Shown here: positions 1-8,879 of the stretch, in pieces
How positions within the stretch are numbered: the first letter of the stretch is position 1
Layout of the letters: every line of letters starts with the position of its first letter
Program-made: the position numbers and the translations under genes
Origin: Chromera velia
Taxonomy: Eukaryota > Sar > Chromeraceae
Length of the DNA: 37,500 bases
Direction of reading: 5' to 3'
Assembly (NCBI GenBank): GCA_018398765.1
Contig: JAHBMJ010000497.1
Coordinates: forward strand, 1 to 37,500
The notes under the pieces: model-generated
Seen by the model: only the letters and a program-made list of their open reading frames with translations
Databases searched by the model: none
Told to the model about the DNA's origin: nothing

Positions 1-70
1 ACGCAGGCACACAGACAGAAAGCAGGGGGGGGGCACAAATATATGTGCAGCTACTAGGAACAAAGAGCTG
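1..70. repeat. Direct repeat, copy 1 (70 bp)
   Basis: This 70-bp stretch recurs exactly at 383-452, including its run of nine G. The two copies are in direct orientation and 312 bp apart. The copy abuts the window edge, so the repeat may extend further left. No coding function is seen. Confidence 0.9.
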
Positions 71-382
71 CGCCCCTTGAGAAATGATGACTTCATCAGA
101 CGGGAGAAGAGAATTATCTGTGTTAAGGACGAGGCTGCAGGAGCTGAATGGCCAATTTGGACACCGCCACGTACCGCCCTCCCTCTCTCATGTAAGCAAA
201 CGACGAGCATGTCCATGCAATGCTGCAAGCATGCCCGCGACCAGCATGAGCCGACTGCGTGACAGTCACCGTCTGCTCCTCTGCATGAATTGATAAAATC
301 TTCTTCTCCTCTCCTTTCCTCTCCTCTTCTCTCCTCTCCTCTCCCCTCCTCTCCCCTCCTACAATCCACGCTGCATTCTCAC
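71..382. other. Spacer between direct repeats, pyrimidine-rich tract
   Basis: The 312 bp between the two 70-bp repeats hold no supported gene. Positions about 299-360 are an almost pure CT tract (TCTCC-type units) on the plus strand. With the flanking repeats this may be one and a bit units of a tandem array that continues left of the window, or a small repeat-flanked insertion. Confidence 0.6.
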
Positions 383-452
383 ACGCAGGCACACAGACAG
401 AAAGCAGGGGGGGGGCACAAATATATGTGCAGCTACTAGGAACAAAGAGCTG
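383..452. repeat. Direct repeat, copy 2 (70 bp)
   Basis: Exact copy of 1-70 in the same orientation. Sequence diverges directly after the shared AAAGAGCTG end. It lies about 360 bp downstream of the stop codon of the minus-strand 645-codon gene. Confidence 0.9.
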
Positions 453-814
453 TAAGAGGACACGTAAGGCATGCCTGACTGATCGATTAACTGAAAAACT
501 GCACCTCGGCAAAGGGAGCGAGGGCCCCATGGATCCCCCCCCCCAAAATTAAAGCAACGCCTGTACGAGGGTTTTGTTCCTACTTCTCGTGGAGGAGAGG
601 CTCTTTCTTTCTTTTGTTTGCAAACAAGCAGCGGACGCAAGCAGAAGGGAGAAGTCAGCCTGCATGAGGATGCACAGCTAAGAACATTGTATCGCATCCC
701 TCCCATCACATGCATGATGAATCGGATCTATTTTAACACAATCTAGGTCATAATGCGAAACGCTAGGAATGCGGACAGGCACTGACCTGGTCGTTTGGTT
801 CTTCGACAAACGAA
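453..814. other. Intergenic, no gene seen
   Basis: About 360 bp between the 70-bp repeat and the stop codon of the minus-strand gene at 815. It contains a C-run near 534-544 and otherwise unique sequence. It is the likely 3' untranslated and flanking region of that gene. Reading frames here are short and without family resemblance. Confidence 0.5.
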
Positions 815-2752
815 TCACCGCCTGAAGGCTCCAGGCGGTCGGGCGCCAGAAGATGCCTGTCTTCTTCTTCTGTTAGCGAGGAAGCGCTGCAGGCAAAACC
901 GCTGGTATGGCAACAAACGGCCCCGTACGTCGGGGTTTTGAGTATCGTGATCCCTGTAGAGGTCGTATAGACGGGTTCGGTCCTCCTCGTGTGTCCTGAT
1001 TGTCCAGGAGGGATCCTGAGCTTTCAAAGTTTCCTCCGCTTCCTCGATCGTTTGGCATTGGAGGACTGATGGTGGCAACTCTCCCAGGTCGCGACCATGG
1101 GCATACTGAAGGCGTGGGAACATCACAGCGTATGTCTGGGCCCAGGTTGCGTTTCTGTTGATCAATTTGAACATCAGAGCGCTACCGAGATTCAGATCGG
1201 TCCAAGCAGGGCCGAATTGAACCGACGGAGATCTTTGAACCAGAAATTCATCTCCCCCCCAAAATTCCTCCCATGTAAGTTCTGCAAGCGTCTCCAATTC
1301 GTCGTCTCTATGCCTTCCGAGAAGCCATAGTCTGCTTCCGTCTCGTAGCCGCACAAGGCGCCACCGGCGCGAAACATATTTGTTCCACCACCTGCGTACA
1401 GGACCTGCCCACGCCTCGGACCACTCCACCCTCTTGCGATACTCTTGCCGAGGAACAAGATCGACGATCTGCCGGACTGTGGATTCGACTCTCCGCTGCT
1501 TTTCTTTGAGCTTCGCACCTACGTCGCGTCGTGGCGGTGCGTGTGTGGCGGTTTCAGATGCAGGACCATGGAAAGGTCCAGAGTCATTTGAGCAAAAAGA
1601 CGCTCGCTCAGAGGGGTGAAGGGAGAGAGATTGCCAGCTTACAAGTGACTCTGTGTCCCCTTCATCATGCTCTCCCCGATGAAAAGCTGTTCTTTCCTCT
1701 CGAACGGCCTCAATTCTTGACTCCACCAGCTGCTCCGCATACGGACGTACTCTCTGCGCTTCTAGCTGACGGGCCTTCACGGCTTTGAACTCTGGGCTAT
1801 TGAGAGCGGTACCCAGGAGGGTGAGACCGAGACAGGACAGAATGGGCACCACGACGTACCGTGCCAGCTTCCTTGCAACCCCCAAATTGGTATCCGGACC
1901 ATTTTCTACAGAAGGCGCGGAAGGGGAAGCCTGCACAGACTGTGGCTGGTTTTGGATTGGGTTGTGAGGGGCGACAGACGCAGGAGGAGAAGCCTGCACA
2001 GACGATGCCTGCACAGACTGTGGCTGGTTTTGGATTGGGTTGTGAGGGGCGACAGACGCAGGAGGGGAAGCCTGCACAGACGATGCCTGCACAGACTGTG
2101 GCTGGTTTTGGATTGGGTTGTGAGGGGCGACAGATGAGGGAGGGGAAGCCTGCACAGACGGTGGCTGGTTTTGGATTGGGTTATGAGGGGCGACAGACGC
2201 GGGAGGGGAAGCCTGCACAGACGGTGGCTGGTTTTGGATTGGGTTGTGAGTGGCGACAGACAGGCCGGCCGTGACCTGACTGTGTATCAGATGAGAGGGC
2301 CTGGCAGCAGGGGTGCCGATCCAGGAAGGGGCAGTTGGACGAGGTACGAAAGGCTGAACGGCATTGAACGAGGAAGTTCTGGCGCGACTGAGCAGAGAAG
2401 CGACAGGAAAACTTGCATATGGAGCTGGAATGTGTCCAGGTGCATGTGCTGGTGGAGGTCCTTCTGGGACGCTGAAGGGTAGAGCCCGGTGGGTGAGCTG
2501 GGTAGCAGTCCTGAGGGGGCGGGAGTGGGGAACTTGCCAATAGGGGCTTTGATGGAGGTTGGTTGCAGGAAACTCGTTTGGATTCCAACTATGGGGCGCT
2601 GGTGGTAGGCCTGTGGTTGCGATCGGAGGCAGTCGGAATTGCGGTTGAGGTCCGAAAAAAAACTGAGGTTGGTTCTGCGTACCTGTGCTTGCTGTTGGGA
2701 TGGGCCAACGAACAGGCCAGGGGGTAATTCTTAAGAGTGGCCAGGTGCTCAT
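815..2752 (-). CDS. Pro/Gln-rich single-span membrane protein of unknown function, mobile-element associated
   Basis: An uninterrupted 645-codon frame runs from ATG (2752-2750) to TGA (817-815). I do not recognise the family. The N-terminal ~290 residues are rich in Pro, Gln, Ser and Ala and include five NPIQNQ motifs in tandem units. Around residues 298-317 a hydrophobic stretch (YVVVPILSCLGLTLLGTAL) is a probable membrane span. A charged, helix-prone segment follows, then a Trp-rich globular-looking C-terminal region from about residue 430 (for example WEEFWGGDEF, SALMFKLINRNATW, LPYQRFCLQRFLANRRRR). The first ~160 coding bases and the upstream region lie in an inverted-repeat arm that recurs at 8234-8879, where only the 5' end of the gene survives. 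This places the gene in a repeated, probably mobile context. No transposase catalytic motif is visible. It could be an element-encoded protein or a host gene partly captured by the repeat. Confidence 0.65.
   Translation of the reverse strand: MSTWPLLRITPWPVRWPIPTASTGTQNQPQFFFGPQPQFRLPPIATTGLPPAPHSWNPNEFPATNLHQSPYWQVPHSRPLRTATQLTHRALPFSVPEGPPPAHAPGHIPAPYASFPVASLLSRARTSSFNAVQPFVPRPTAPSWIGTPAARPSHLIHSQVTAGLSVATHNPIQNQPPSVQASPPASVAPHNPIQNQPPSVQASPPSSVAPHNPIQNQPQSVQASSVQASPPASVAPHNPIQNQPQSVQASSVQASPPASVAPHNPIQNQPQSVQASPSAPSVENGPDTNLGVARKLARYVVVPILSCLGLTLLGTALNSPEFKAVKARQLEAQRVRPYAEQLVESRIEAVREERTAFHRGEHDEGDTESLVSWQSLSLHPSERASFCSNDSGPFHGPASETATHAPPRRDVGAKLKEKQRRVESTVRQIVDLVPRQEYRKRVEWSEAWAGPVRRWWNKYVSRRWRLVRLRDGSRLWLLGRHRDDELETLAELTWEEFWGGDEFLVQRSPSVQFGPAWTDLNLGSALMFKLINRNATWAQTYAVMFPRLQYAHGRDLGELPPSVLQCQTIEEAEETLKAQDPSWTIRTHEEDRTRLYDLYRDHDTQNPDVRGRLLPYQRFCLQRFLANRRRRQASSGARPPGAFRR
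1925..2262 (-). repeat. In-frame tandem repeat in the 645-codon gene
   Basis: About four to five units of 63 bp (21 codons), two of them lengthened to 78 bp by an internal 15-bp duplication that repeats SVQAS. All unit lengths are multiples of three, so the frame is kept. Each unit encodes a Pro/Gln/Ser-rich peptide containing APHNPIQNQ. Frame-preserving growth supports the minus-strand frame being translated, or having been until recently. Confidence 0.85.
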
Positions 2753-3237
2753 TTCTCGACCCGAGACTCAGGCTCTGTACTAGGTGCAAGTAAGGAAACC
2801 ACCACAGCCAAGTTCAGCTATTTCCCATTGGACAGAAGTAAGCTTTCAAGGTGTCTATCGACTCCATCCCCTCAGCGAAACAGAGCCAATTGCACCGGCT
2901 CTTTGGACAGACTATGTACATGCTATACAGGTCGAGTCTTATAGACTATATACGTGTGTCTATATCTACATACATGCACTGACCTTTCAATGTCTGCATG
3001 CATGCGTACGTGAAGTCGGCATGCACGAATCAACCCGCGGGTGCATGCATGCATATGTCCATCCGGTCCATCCTAATCCGTCCATGCATGCATGCATGCA
3101 CCAATCGATCCACGATGTTGCATGCATGTATACGCGTGCATGCATGGCGCACGCGGTGTTGCAACATCGTGCATGCATGCAAAATGTTGCAACATCGTGC
3201 ATGTTGCATTTTTCAAACTTAGATATATATATTAATA
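2593..3237. repeat. Left arm of long inverted repeat (~645 bp)
   Basis: Read inward, this arm matches the reverse complement of 8234-8879 with only scattered substitutions and small indels by eye. It contains the first ~160 bp of the 645-codon minus-strand gene, its upstream region, and an inner part dominated by GCATGC/TGCATGCA and TGTTGCAACA palindromes. The outer boundary falls inside the coding sequence of that gene. The inner boundary is at an AT-rich TTAGATATAT...ATTAAT stretch. The two arms enclose about 5 kb. This is either a long terminal inverted repeat or an inverted segmental duplication. Confidence 0.9.
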
Positions 3238-3488
3238 CTAAGGATGAGAAATATCCCTCCTCTCCTGTTTTGATCACGAGAAACAGAGAGGACTCCAGCA
3301 GGGAGAACGCTCGAGTCAAAAAACGAACAAAATTGGTGAAGAATTGAGGAAGTTCGAAGTAGACGTTTTTGCCTTACCTTCGTTGCTTGAGTACACTCGA
3401 TTATTACGTCCACAACCCGTCTACTTGCAAAAAAAAAACCCATTCGCAGAGATCGATGCCATGAGGGAATGGATACGGATGGCAGTGG
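3238..3488. other. Gap between inverted-repeat arm and first peptidase ORF
   Basis: About 250 bp of mixed sequence between the left arm and the first in-frame ATG of the first peptidase pseudogene. It is the likely promoter or 5' untranslated region of that gene. A run of nine A at about 3429 is the only simple-sequence feature. Confidence 0.4.
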
Positions 3489-4875
3489 ATGGACACAGAG
3501 CCAGGGGAAGTCCCAGTCGGTGTGATCTCGTCAGGCGGGACGGGCAGTTCGCTTGAGACTGTTGGTGAGTCTGGGCCGGCCCGATGTGCTCCGGGACCCT
3601 TACAGACTGCAACTAGGCGCTTCCCCCCTCCAGTGATCCTCATTCCCCATGTATTACCACCGCCCCCCCCCCCTAACCCGCCAGCCGTCCGGTCCACTCC
3701 CGGGAGACCAGCAAACAACATCTCGCAGGACCTTCCAGCTCTCCCCTCTCACGACTTGGTAGCCATGTGCAGGATCCTGAATTCCAGTGTAGGCCACTCT
3801 GAATTCCAGTGTAGGCCCCTCCGGTTATGGACCGGTGGACAGGCTCGTGTCTGAGCTGCGAGAGCTTCGCCTGGGGTGGGCGTCCATGAAGGAGGGAGGG
3901 GAGTTCCGGGGAGATTTCCATGTAGGTGACCAATTGATGGAAGCGGGTGCCCTTTCAGCGCTGATCGAGGACCGCCCGAACATGCGGGGTCCTGTCGGCG
4001 ATCGAAACGTCTTTGTGACTAGCTCCAGAATATATTGTGTTTTGAGGGCGGTTGTGGGGGACGATGCTCCTACGTTTCCAGATGTGGAGAGCAGGCGCGA
4101 GTTCCTCTTAGCAGCTCTGGGGGGGCGTGTGGAGTTTCTTGGGGAGACGGCGTTACGAGCAAAGTTCTGGTATGTTCCCGTCCGACACCCTTTGACGGGC
4201 CACTGGTTCGGTGTCCTAGTGAAGAATGGGGAGCAAAGTGAAGGCTCTGCCTCACAAGCTTCGGGGGGACGTGTAGGCATGATCAGCCTTGACTGCCTCA
4301 GGAACTTACGTTTGTCTCCTGCTCTTGTCGACCTTGAAAAAAAGAGGGTGTTCCGCAGGATCAGTCTATTTGCAACCAAACTTTTCAAAGAAGTGAGGGG
4401 GTGTGAACCGAGGAGCTGGCTGCGATTTCTGAACAGCATTCCGGGTGAGACAGTGACGGAAGTCACTGTCCCGCAGCAGTTGGGAGAGGATTCACTGCAT
4501 CTGTGTGGTGATCATGTCCTCTCTTATCTCATCATCGTCCTCAGACTCCAAACGTCCGAATTGGAGAGCCTTTTTCAGTCCCATAGCGGATCCCCCCCCG
4601 TGTTGCCACCTGAGAGAGGACCTATAGCACAAGATCTGAGAAAGAGGCTGGATAGCCTGATTGGAGTGGCCCCAGAGGTGGTACGTTCAAGGACTTTGAG
4701 GGGGCAGCCGGCGACGTCCAAGACGGACGCAAGGAAGACAGCCCGCGAGTGGATGGGTTGGCCTGCTAATGGGTGTAGTTGGAGAGCGGACCGCGGGTAT
4801 CGGAGTTTTACGAGAGCGAGGCAAGAAGGTGTCCTGTCTCAGGTGTGTTCCAGCGGGGGGTTTTGGAGAGAGTGA
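3489..4875 (+). pseudogene. Ulp1/SENP-like (C48) cysteine peptidase A, frameshifted
   Basis: An ATG-initiated Pro-rich frame (3489-3854) is followed in a different frame by a longer one ending at TGA 4873-4875. The second frame has the order expected of a Ulp1-type peptidase. These are a hydrophobic-HW stretch (TGHWFGVLVK, His codon 4201-4203), an acidic position in ISLDCL (Asp codon 4291-4293), a Gln in VPQQL (4474-4479), and a CG motif in LCGDHVLSYL (Cys codon 4504-4506). The Gln-to-Cys spacing is about three residues longer than the usual Q-x-N-x-x-D-C-G pattern, and DCG is LCG here, so the assignment is to the fold rather than to proven activity. The two frames meet at a 22-bp tandem duplication (3777-3822), whose removal would put them in one frame. 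C48 peptidases remove SUMO or other ubiquitin-like modifiers. Copies captured by DNA transposons are known in plant Mutator-like elements. Confidence 0.6.
3777..3822. repeat. 22-bp tandem duplication causing a frameshift in peptidase A
   Basis: Nineteen identical bases occur at 3777-3795 and 3799-3817, a period of 22 bp. Because 22 is not a multiple of three, it separates the upstream frame (ATG 3489) from the downstream peptidase frame. Removing one unit aligns them. It is too short to be an intron; introns elsewhere in the window are 227 bp or longer. Confidence 0.85.
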
Positions 4876-4881
4876 GGGAGG

Positions 4882-5065
4882 AGTGCCCTAGAGTTGGGCC
4901 TCCTGCTGACTGCGTGTTTAAATGTGCAGTGCCCTAGAGGTGGGCCTCCTGCTGACTGCGTGATTGAATGTGCAGTGCCCTAGAGTTGGGCCTCCTGCTG
5001 ACTGCGTGTTTGAATGTGCAGTGCCCTAGAGTTGGGCCTCTTTGCTGACTGCGTGTATGGACGTG
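4882..5065. repeat. 46-bp minisatellite, four copies
   Basis: Four tandem copies begin at 4882, 4928, 4974 and 5020, each starting AGTGCCCTAGAG and containing TGCTGACTGCGTG. The first three are nearly identical and the fourth has diverged at its end. The array begins just after the stop codon of peptidase A and ends ahead of gene B. A 46-bp period does not keep a reading frame, so the array is non-coding. Confidence 0.92.
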
Positions 5066-5227
5066 CTGATGTGTGCGGTCGTATGTGGTTCAGCCCTGAT
5101 TGTGGGTTGCTGCTGACTGAGCGGGTTGAGGGATATTCTTTCCTCCGTGCCTACCCCTTGTGTGAAGAGCCGGTCGAATGAGGCGCCACAGTCCCCCCTC
5201 TGCCTCGGGCCTACCGAGACTGACGTG

Positions 5228-7343
5228 ATGTGTAACCTGCCCCCCTTCCCCACACTGCAGGCCCCTCAGAGTGGGAGGCACCGGAGACCTGGCGGAGGAT
5301 CAATAGAGACTGAGGGGTTTGGAGGTGAAATTCAATCCGGTAGGACGGCTGAAATTGTGACATTGGGGAGGACGGGGGGGGTGCTGGGTCGGGAGTTGGA
5401 TGCCGTTAAGGAGAGGTTTCTGACGGCTCTACATGAAAGAGAAGAGGTCGATCGGATGCTCAGGGAGTGTGCGAGGGAATTGTCTACTAGCCTGTCCATC
5501 CTGGGGAGAGAAAGGCCCCAGTCTCTGCAAATGGCAGGTGTCACTGTGCCCGCCCCAATTCCCAGTCACTCAAATCCCCCTACGATCAAGATACACCCAC
5601 CCGGTCATAAGGATAGTTGTATAGCCCCCTCTGATCCGCCAGGCCCACAGGCGCATTTAAATTCTGGTCCAGAGTTCAACAGAAGCTTCCAACCCGTTCC
5701 CAGACCCACTGTCAGTGAGTCCCGCATGTGTTCCGTTCCGCATGTGTTCCGTTCATGAGGACAAATCTAGGGCTACTAGAGCTCCTGCCTATGACCCCCT
5801 GGTGGGTCTACCCTTGGTTTTCGGTCAGATTTCCTCTGAAACAGATTCCTCTACTCGTGGCCCCTCGAGCTGTCCGCCCCCTCCCACTTGGAGCCGCATA
5901 CCCAGAAGCAGGGCGAAAGCCAAAGCAGACGCCGCCTCCTCAGTGATTCAGAAGCGTCCTCACGGTGGGTCCCAGTCTGCAGATGTCCTCAGTGACAAAC
6001 TCCCCCCTCCTGGACAGGAGGCGACTGCGGGACTGTCAAAAACACGTGCAGTGTCTGCCGTTGCAGCCACAACCGAACATATTCAGGCTCCGGTCTGTGA
6101 CCCCCCCACTGTCTCCTCTGGATACGCAAATGGTGCAGGGGCACCTGTCTTGACAGATGGCGACACTGCCATGACCCGAGCGGAGCATCTGGTGCTGTCG
6201 GCTTTGAGAATAGCTGAAGCAAAGGAGTCTGCCGTGGCCACTGCGGGGAAGCTCCCCGATCTGTCTGTTCTTGACCCCTCCTCTAGCTCCGCCGCTCTCG
6301 GCATAACGGTTGGTGCAAGAAGCCCTCTCCTATGCCCCCGTTCAGCAGGATATACGACCGAGATAGTGGCGCAGGGGGAGTCGTTAGCCGAATCGGCCAC
6401 TAGGATGGCCATTGAGGAGGAAATGATTGAGAGCGAGCAAGAGGAAGGGTAGATGGGATGGCTCGGATCACATCAATCAGGTCATAGCATCGATTCCGAT
6501 GGGTTAGCCCGCCTTGCCCCTGGGAGATGGTTGAATGACAGCGCCATGAACTTTTTTGGGAGAGTGATTGCCTTCCTGGGGGCTGAGTTTGAAAGCTCCC
6601 CACCCCTTACATTCATCAATTCTGTTGCAACGGAAATGATGAAGCTCATTGACATAGAAGCAATGCAGAGGACGACGAAGGCAGCGGACTCGCAGGTGGT
6701 GAGAGGGAGAGGAAAAGCGACTAGGGGCAGCACGGGGAGTGGGAATGTAGACATTAAGTGGAAAGAAAGAGAGGCGGATTTACAGTCATGGTGGGTTCAC
6801 AGACTGCGGAGGATGGGAAAGCGGTTCAAGCCATATGGGGGGAAGGATCTTTTCTGTGTTTTTAACCATTCGGACACGCATTGGTTGGCTGGGTACGTTA
6901 AAGGGGGCGAGAAGGGAGCTGTGAGGGAGAATGAGACTTTGCCGACGCTTACTGTCTACACATTGGACTCCCTTCCGCCGACCCAAATCTCCCTCCCAGG
7001 GCTCCTGCACCCCTTTTTCAAAGCAACAGCGTGCGGCGACGATCTAATAGGAAGGGATGATGACGTACCTATCTAGGCGTATGCATTGACCGTACCGTGT
7101 CAGCGAAACGGCTACGATTGTGGCCCTCATGTCTTGGGGTGGCTGATTGCGATAGTTACAGGGATGGACTTTCAGGAAGTTGACCATGCTGCGGCAGCGC
7201 ATGTGCGGGTTGCTCTCCGGAATGTCGTAACGTATGTGTCTGAAGAACCACGATGGTGGGCAGAGAAGAGAGGGAGGTCGAGAGTATGGGGGGTGTTGAA
7301 GGGGACTTTAGGATCTGGAGGCTCTGAGCCCGCGCCGCCTTGA
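5228..7343 (+). pseudogene. Ulp1/SENP-like (C48) cysteine peptidase B with long N-terminal region, broken by a frameshift and two TAG stops
   Basis: The first in-frame ATG is at 5228. A Ser/Pro-rich region (to 5758, then in another frame to 6452) precedes a clear Ulp1-type domain from about 6453 to 7343. The domain shows RWLND near its start (Trp codon 6528-6530), THWLAGYVK (His 6879-6881), YTLDSL (Asp 6966-6968), and finally Gln (7101-7103) and Cys (7119-7121) in CQRNGYDCGPHVLGWL. All four catalytic positions of the C48 family are therefore present. Three defects are visible: a 16-bp tandem duplication at 5722-5753 shifts the frame, and TAG stops lie at 6450-6452 and 7074-7076. The second TAG falls between the catalytic Asp and the Gln/Cys, so a terminated product would lack the nucleophile. 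A 39-nt intron removing that TAG would also delete the conserved Gln, so nonsense decay is the simpler reading. Peptidase A lies just upstream on the same strand. Confidence 0.75.
5722..5753. repeat. 16-bp exact tandem duplication causing a frameshift in gene B
   Basis: CCGCATGTGTTCCGTT occurs twice with no spacer (5722-5737 and 5738-5753). The frame open from 5117 ends shortly after this point at 5758. The downstream frame is exactly the one reached if one 16-bp unit is removed. The duplication therefore looks like a recent disabling lesion. Confidence 0.9.
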
Positions 7344-7832
7344 GGGCTAGGAGGTCCAATGCATTGGCCTCGATAGACCTGCACTGCTGGGAGGGGTCGG
7401 AGCGTAACTTAGTGGCGGAGACGGAGTTCCGAGTATGACATCCAGCGGCGGAGAGGGAGTCTCGAATAACTGTCTGGTGTTGTATTTCCTCAGAGTCTCT
7501 TAGAGCTAGAGGGGGTTAGTACAAGGCACTGCAAGCTAGGTAGATTCATTTTTTCCTTTCCGTCGAGATGCAGCGTGCTTGGTAGGAGTTCTCTCCTCCT
7601 GGCACGAGTCGGTTTCCCGCCTTGGCCTGTTTTTTCCTCATTAACTAGTACTGCATACTAGAGGTTTTTTTGTCCAGGACCACTCTAGGGTGCGGGCCGA
7701 CAGACCGTATGAACGACCAGACACGTGATACGTGGCGGGTAATGCCGAGCGATTGCGTGATGCATGCATATGGGGTGGAGGTACTATCCGGACGGGCAGA
7801 TGCTTCGATACCCCCCCTTAATACCTAATACC
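7344..7832. other. Non-coding stretch after peptidase B
   Basis: About 490 bp between the TGA of peptidase B and the 406-bp hairpin. I see no coding frame of note. It contains a TACTAGT-type inverted motif near 7645-7665 and a C-run with three short TAATACC repeats at 7812-7836. It is probably the 3' flank of gene B. Confidence 0.4.
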
Positions 7833-8238
7833 TAATAGTTGAGTGAACGCATACAGGCTATATGATATACATGCAGCAGCATATACTAATATTAATATGT
7901 CACTGCACTGCATTCACACGAGGGGAGTCAGCATTCATCGCTCTTCCGCCGAGCAAGCATCACGATTCAATTAACAGCAAGGTCCCGATGACCTTCGACG
8001 GCTCATGTATATAATAGGACCTTGCTGTCAATTGAATCGTGATGCTTGCTCGGCTATTATATGCATGAGCCGTCGAAGGTCATCGGGACTTTGCTGTCAA
8101 TTGAATTGTGATGCTTGCTCGGCGGAAGAGCGATGAATACTGACTCCCCTCGTCTGAATGCAGTGCAGTGACATATTAATATTAGTATATGCTGCTGCAT
8201 GTATATCATATAGCCTGTATGCGTTCACTCAACTATTA
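7833..8238. repeat. 406-bp foldback (hairpin) element
   Basis: Positions 7833-8017 are nearly the exact reverse complement of 8054-8238 (185-bp arms, a few mismatches), separated by a 36-base loop. The loop is itself a near copy of part of the right arm, so that sub-sequence occurs in direct repetition there. The outer right end overlaps the inner edge of the long inverted-repeat arm at 8234. The core shares a 27-bp motif with the 180-bp repeats at 8880-9239. No coding frame spans it. It resembles a MITE or foldback element, or an inverted duplication formed at the arm boundary. Confidence 0.92.
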
Positions 8239-8879
8239 ATATATCTAAGTTTGAAAAATGCAACATGCACGATGTTGCAACATTTTGCATGCATGCACGA
8301 TGTTGCAACACCGTGTGCACCATGCATGCATGCGTATATGCATGCATGCAATATCGTGGATTAATTGGTGCATGCATGGATGCATGGATGGATTAGCTTA
8401 TGCATGCATGCACCGACTCATGCACCCACGGGTTGATTCGTGCATGCCGACTTCACGTACGCATGCATGCAGACATTAATTGAAAGGTCAGTGCATGTAT
8501 GTATAGATATAGACACACGTATATAGTCTATAAGACTCGACCTGTATAGTATGTACATAGTCTGTCCAAAGAGCCGGTGCAATTGGCTCTGTTTCACTGA
8601 GGGGATGGAGTCGATAGACACCTTGAAAGCTTACTTCTGTCCAATGGGAAATAGCTGAACTTGGCTGTGGTGGTTTCCTTACTTGCACCTAGTACAGAGT
8701 CTGAGTCTCGGGTCGAGAAATGAGCACCTGGCCACTCTTAAGAATTACTCCCTGGCCTGTTCGTTGGCCCATCCCAACAGCAAGCACAGGTACGCAGAAC
8801 CAACCTCAGTTTTTTTTCGGACCTCAACCGCAATTCCGACTGCCTCCGATCGCAACCACAGGGCTACCACCAGCGCCCC
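8234..8879. repeat. Right arm of long inverted repeat (~645 bp)
   Basis: Reverse complement of 2593-3237, with the same palindromic GCATGC/TGTTGCAACA region at the inner side and the 5' end of the 645-codon gene at the outer side. Homology stops at 8879 within that gene copy, where a 180-bp tandem repeat begins. Confidence 0.9.

Noticed and set aside
2784-3347. 187-codon plus-strand frame in the left inverted-repeat arm
   Set aside because: Made largely of Met-His-Ala-Cys runs from the GCATGC palindromes. The matching arm at 8234-8879 does not keep the same frame, so it is not coding.
7053-7103. Possible ~39-nt intron that would remove the second TAG of peptidase B
   Set aside because: It would also delete the conserved catalytic Gln, and every convincing intron in the window is at least 227 bp.
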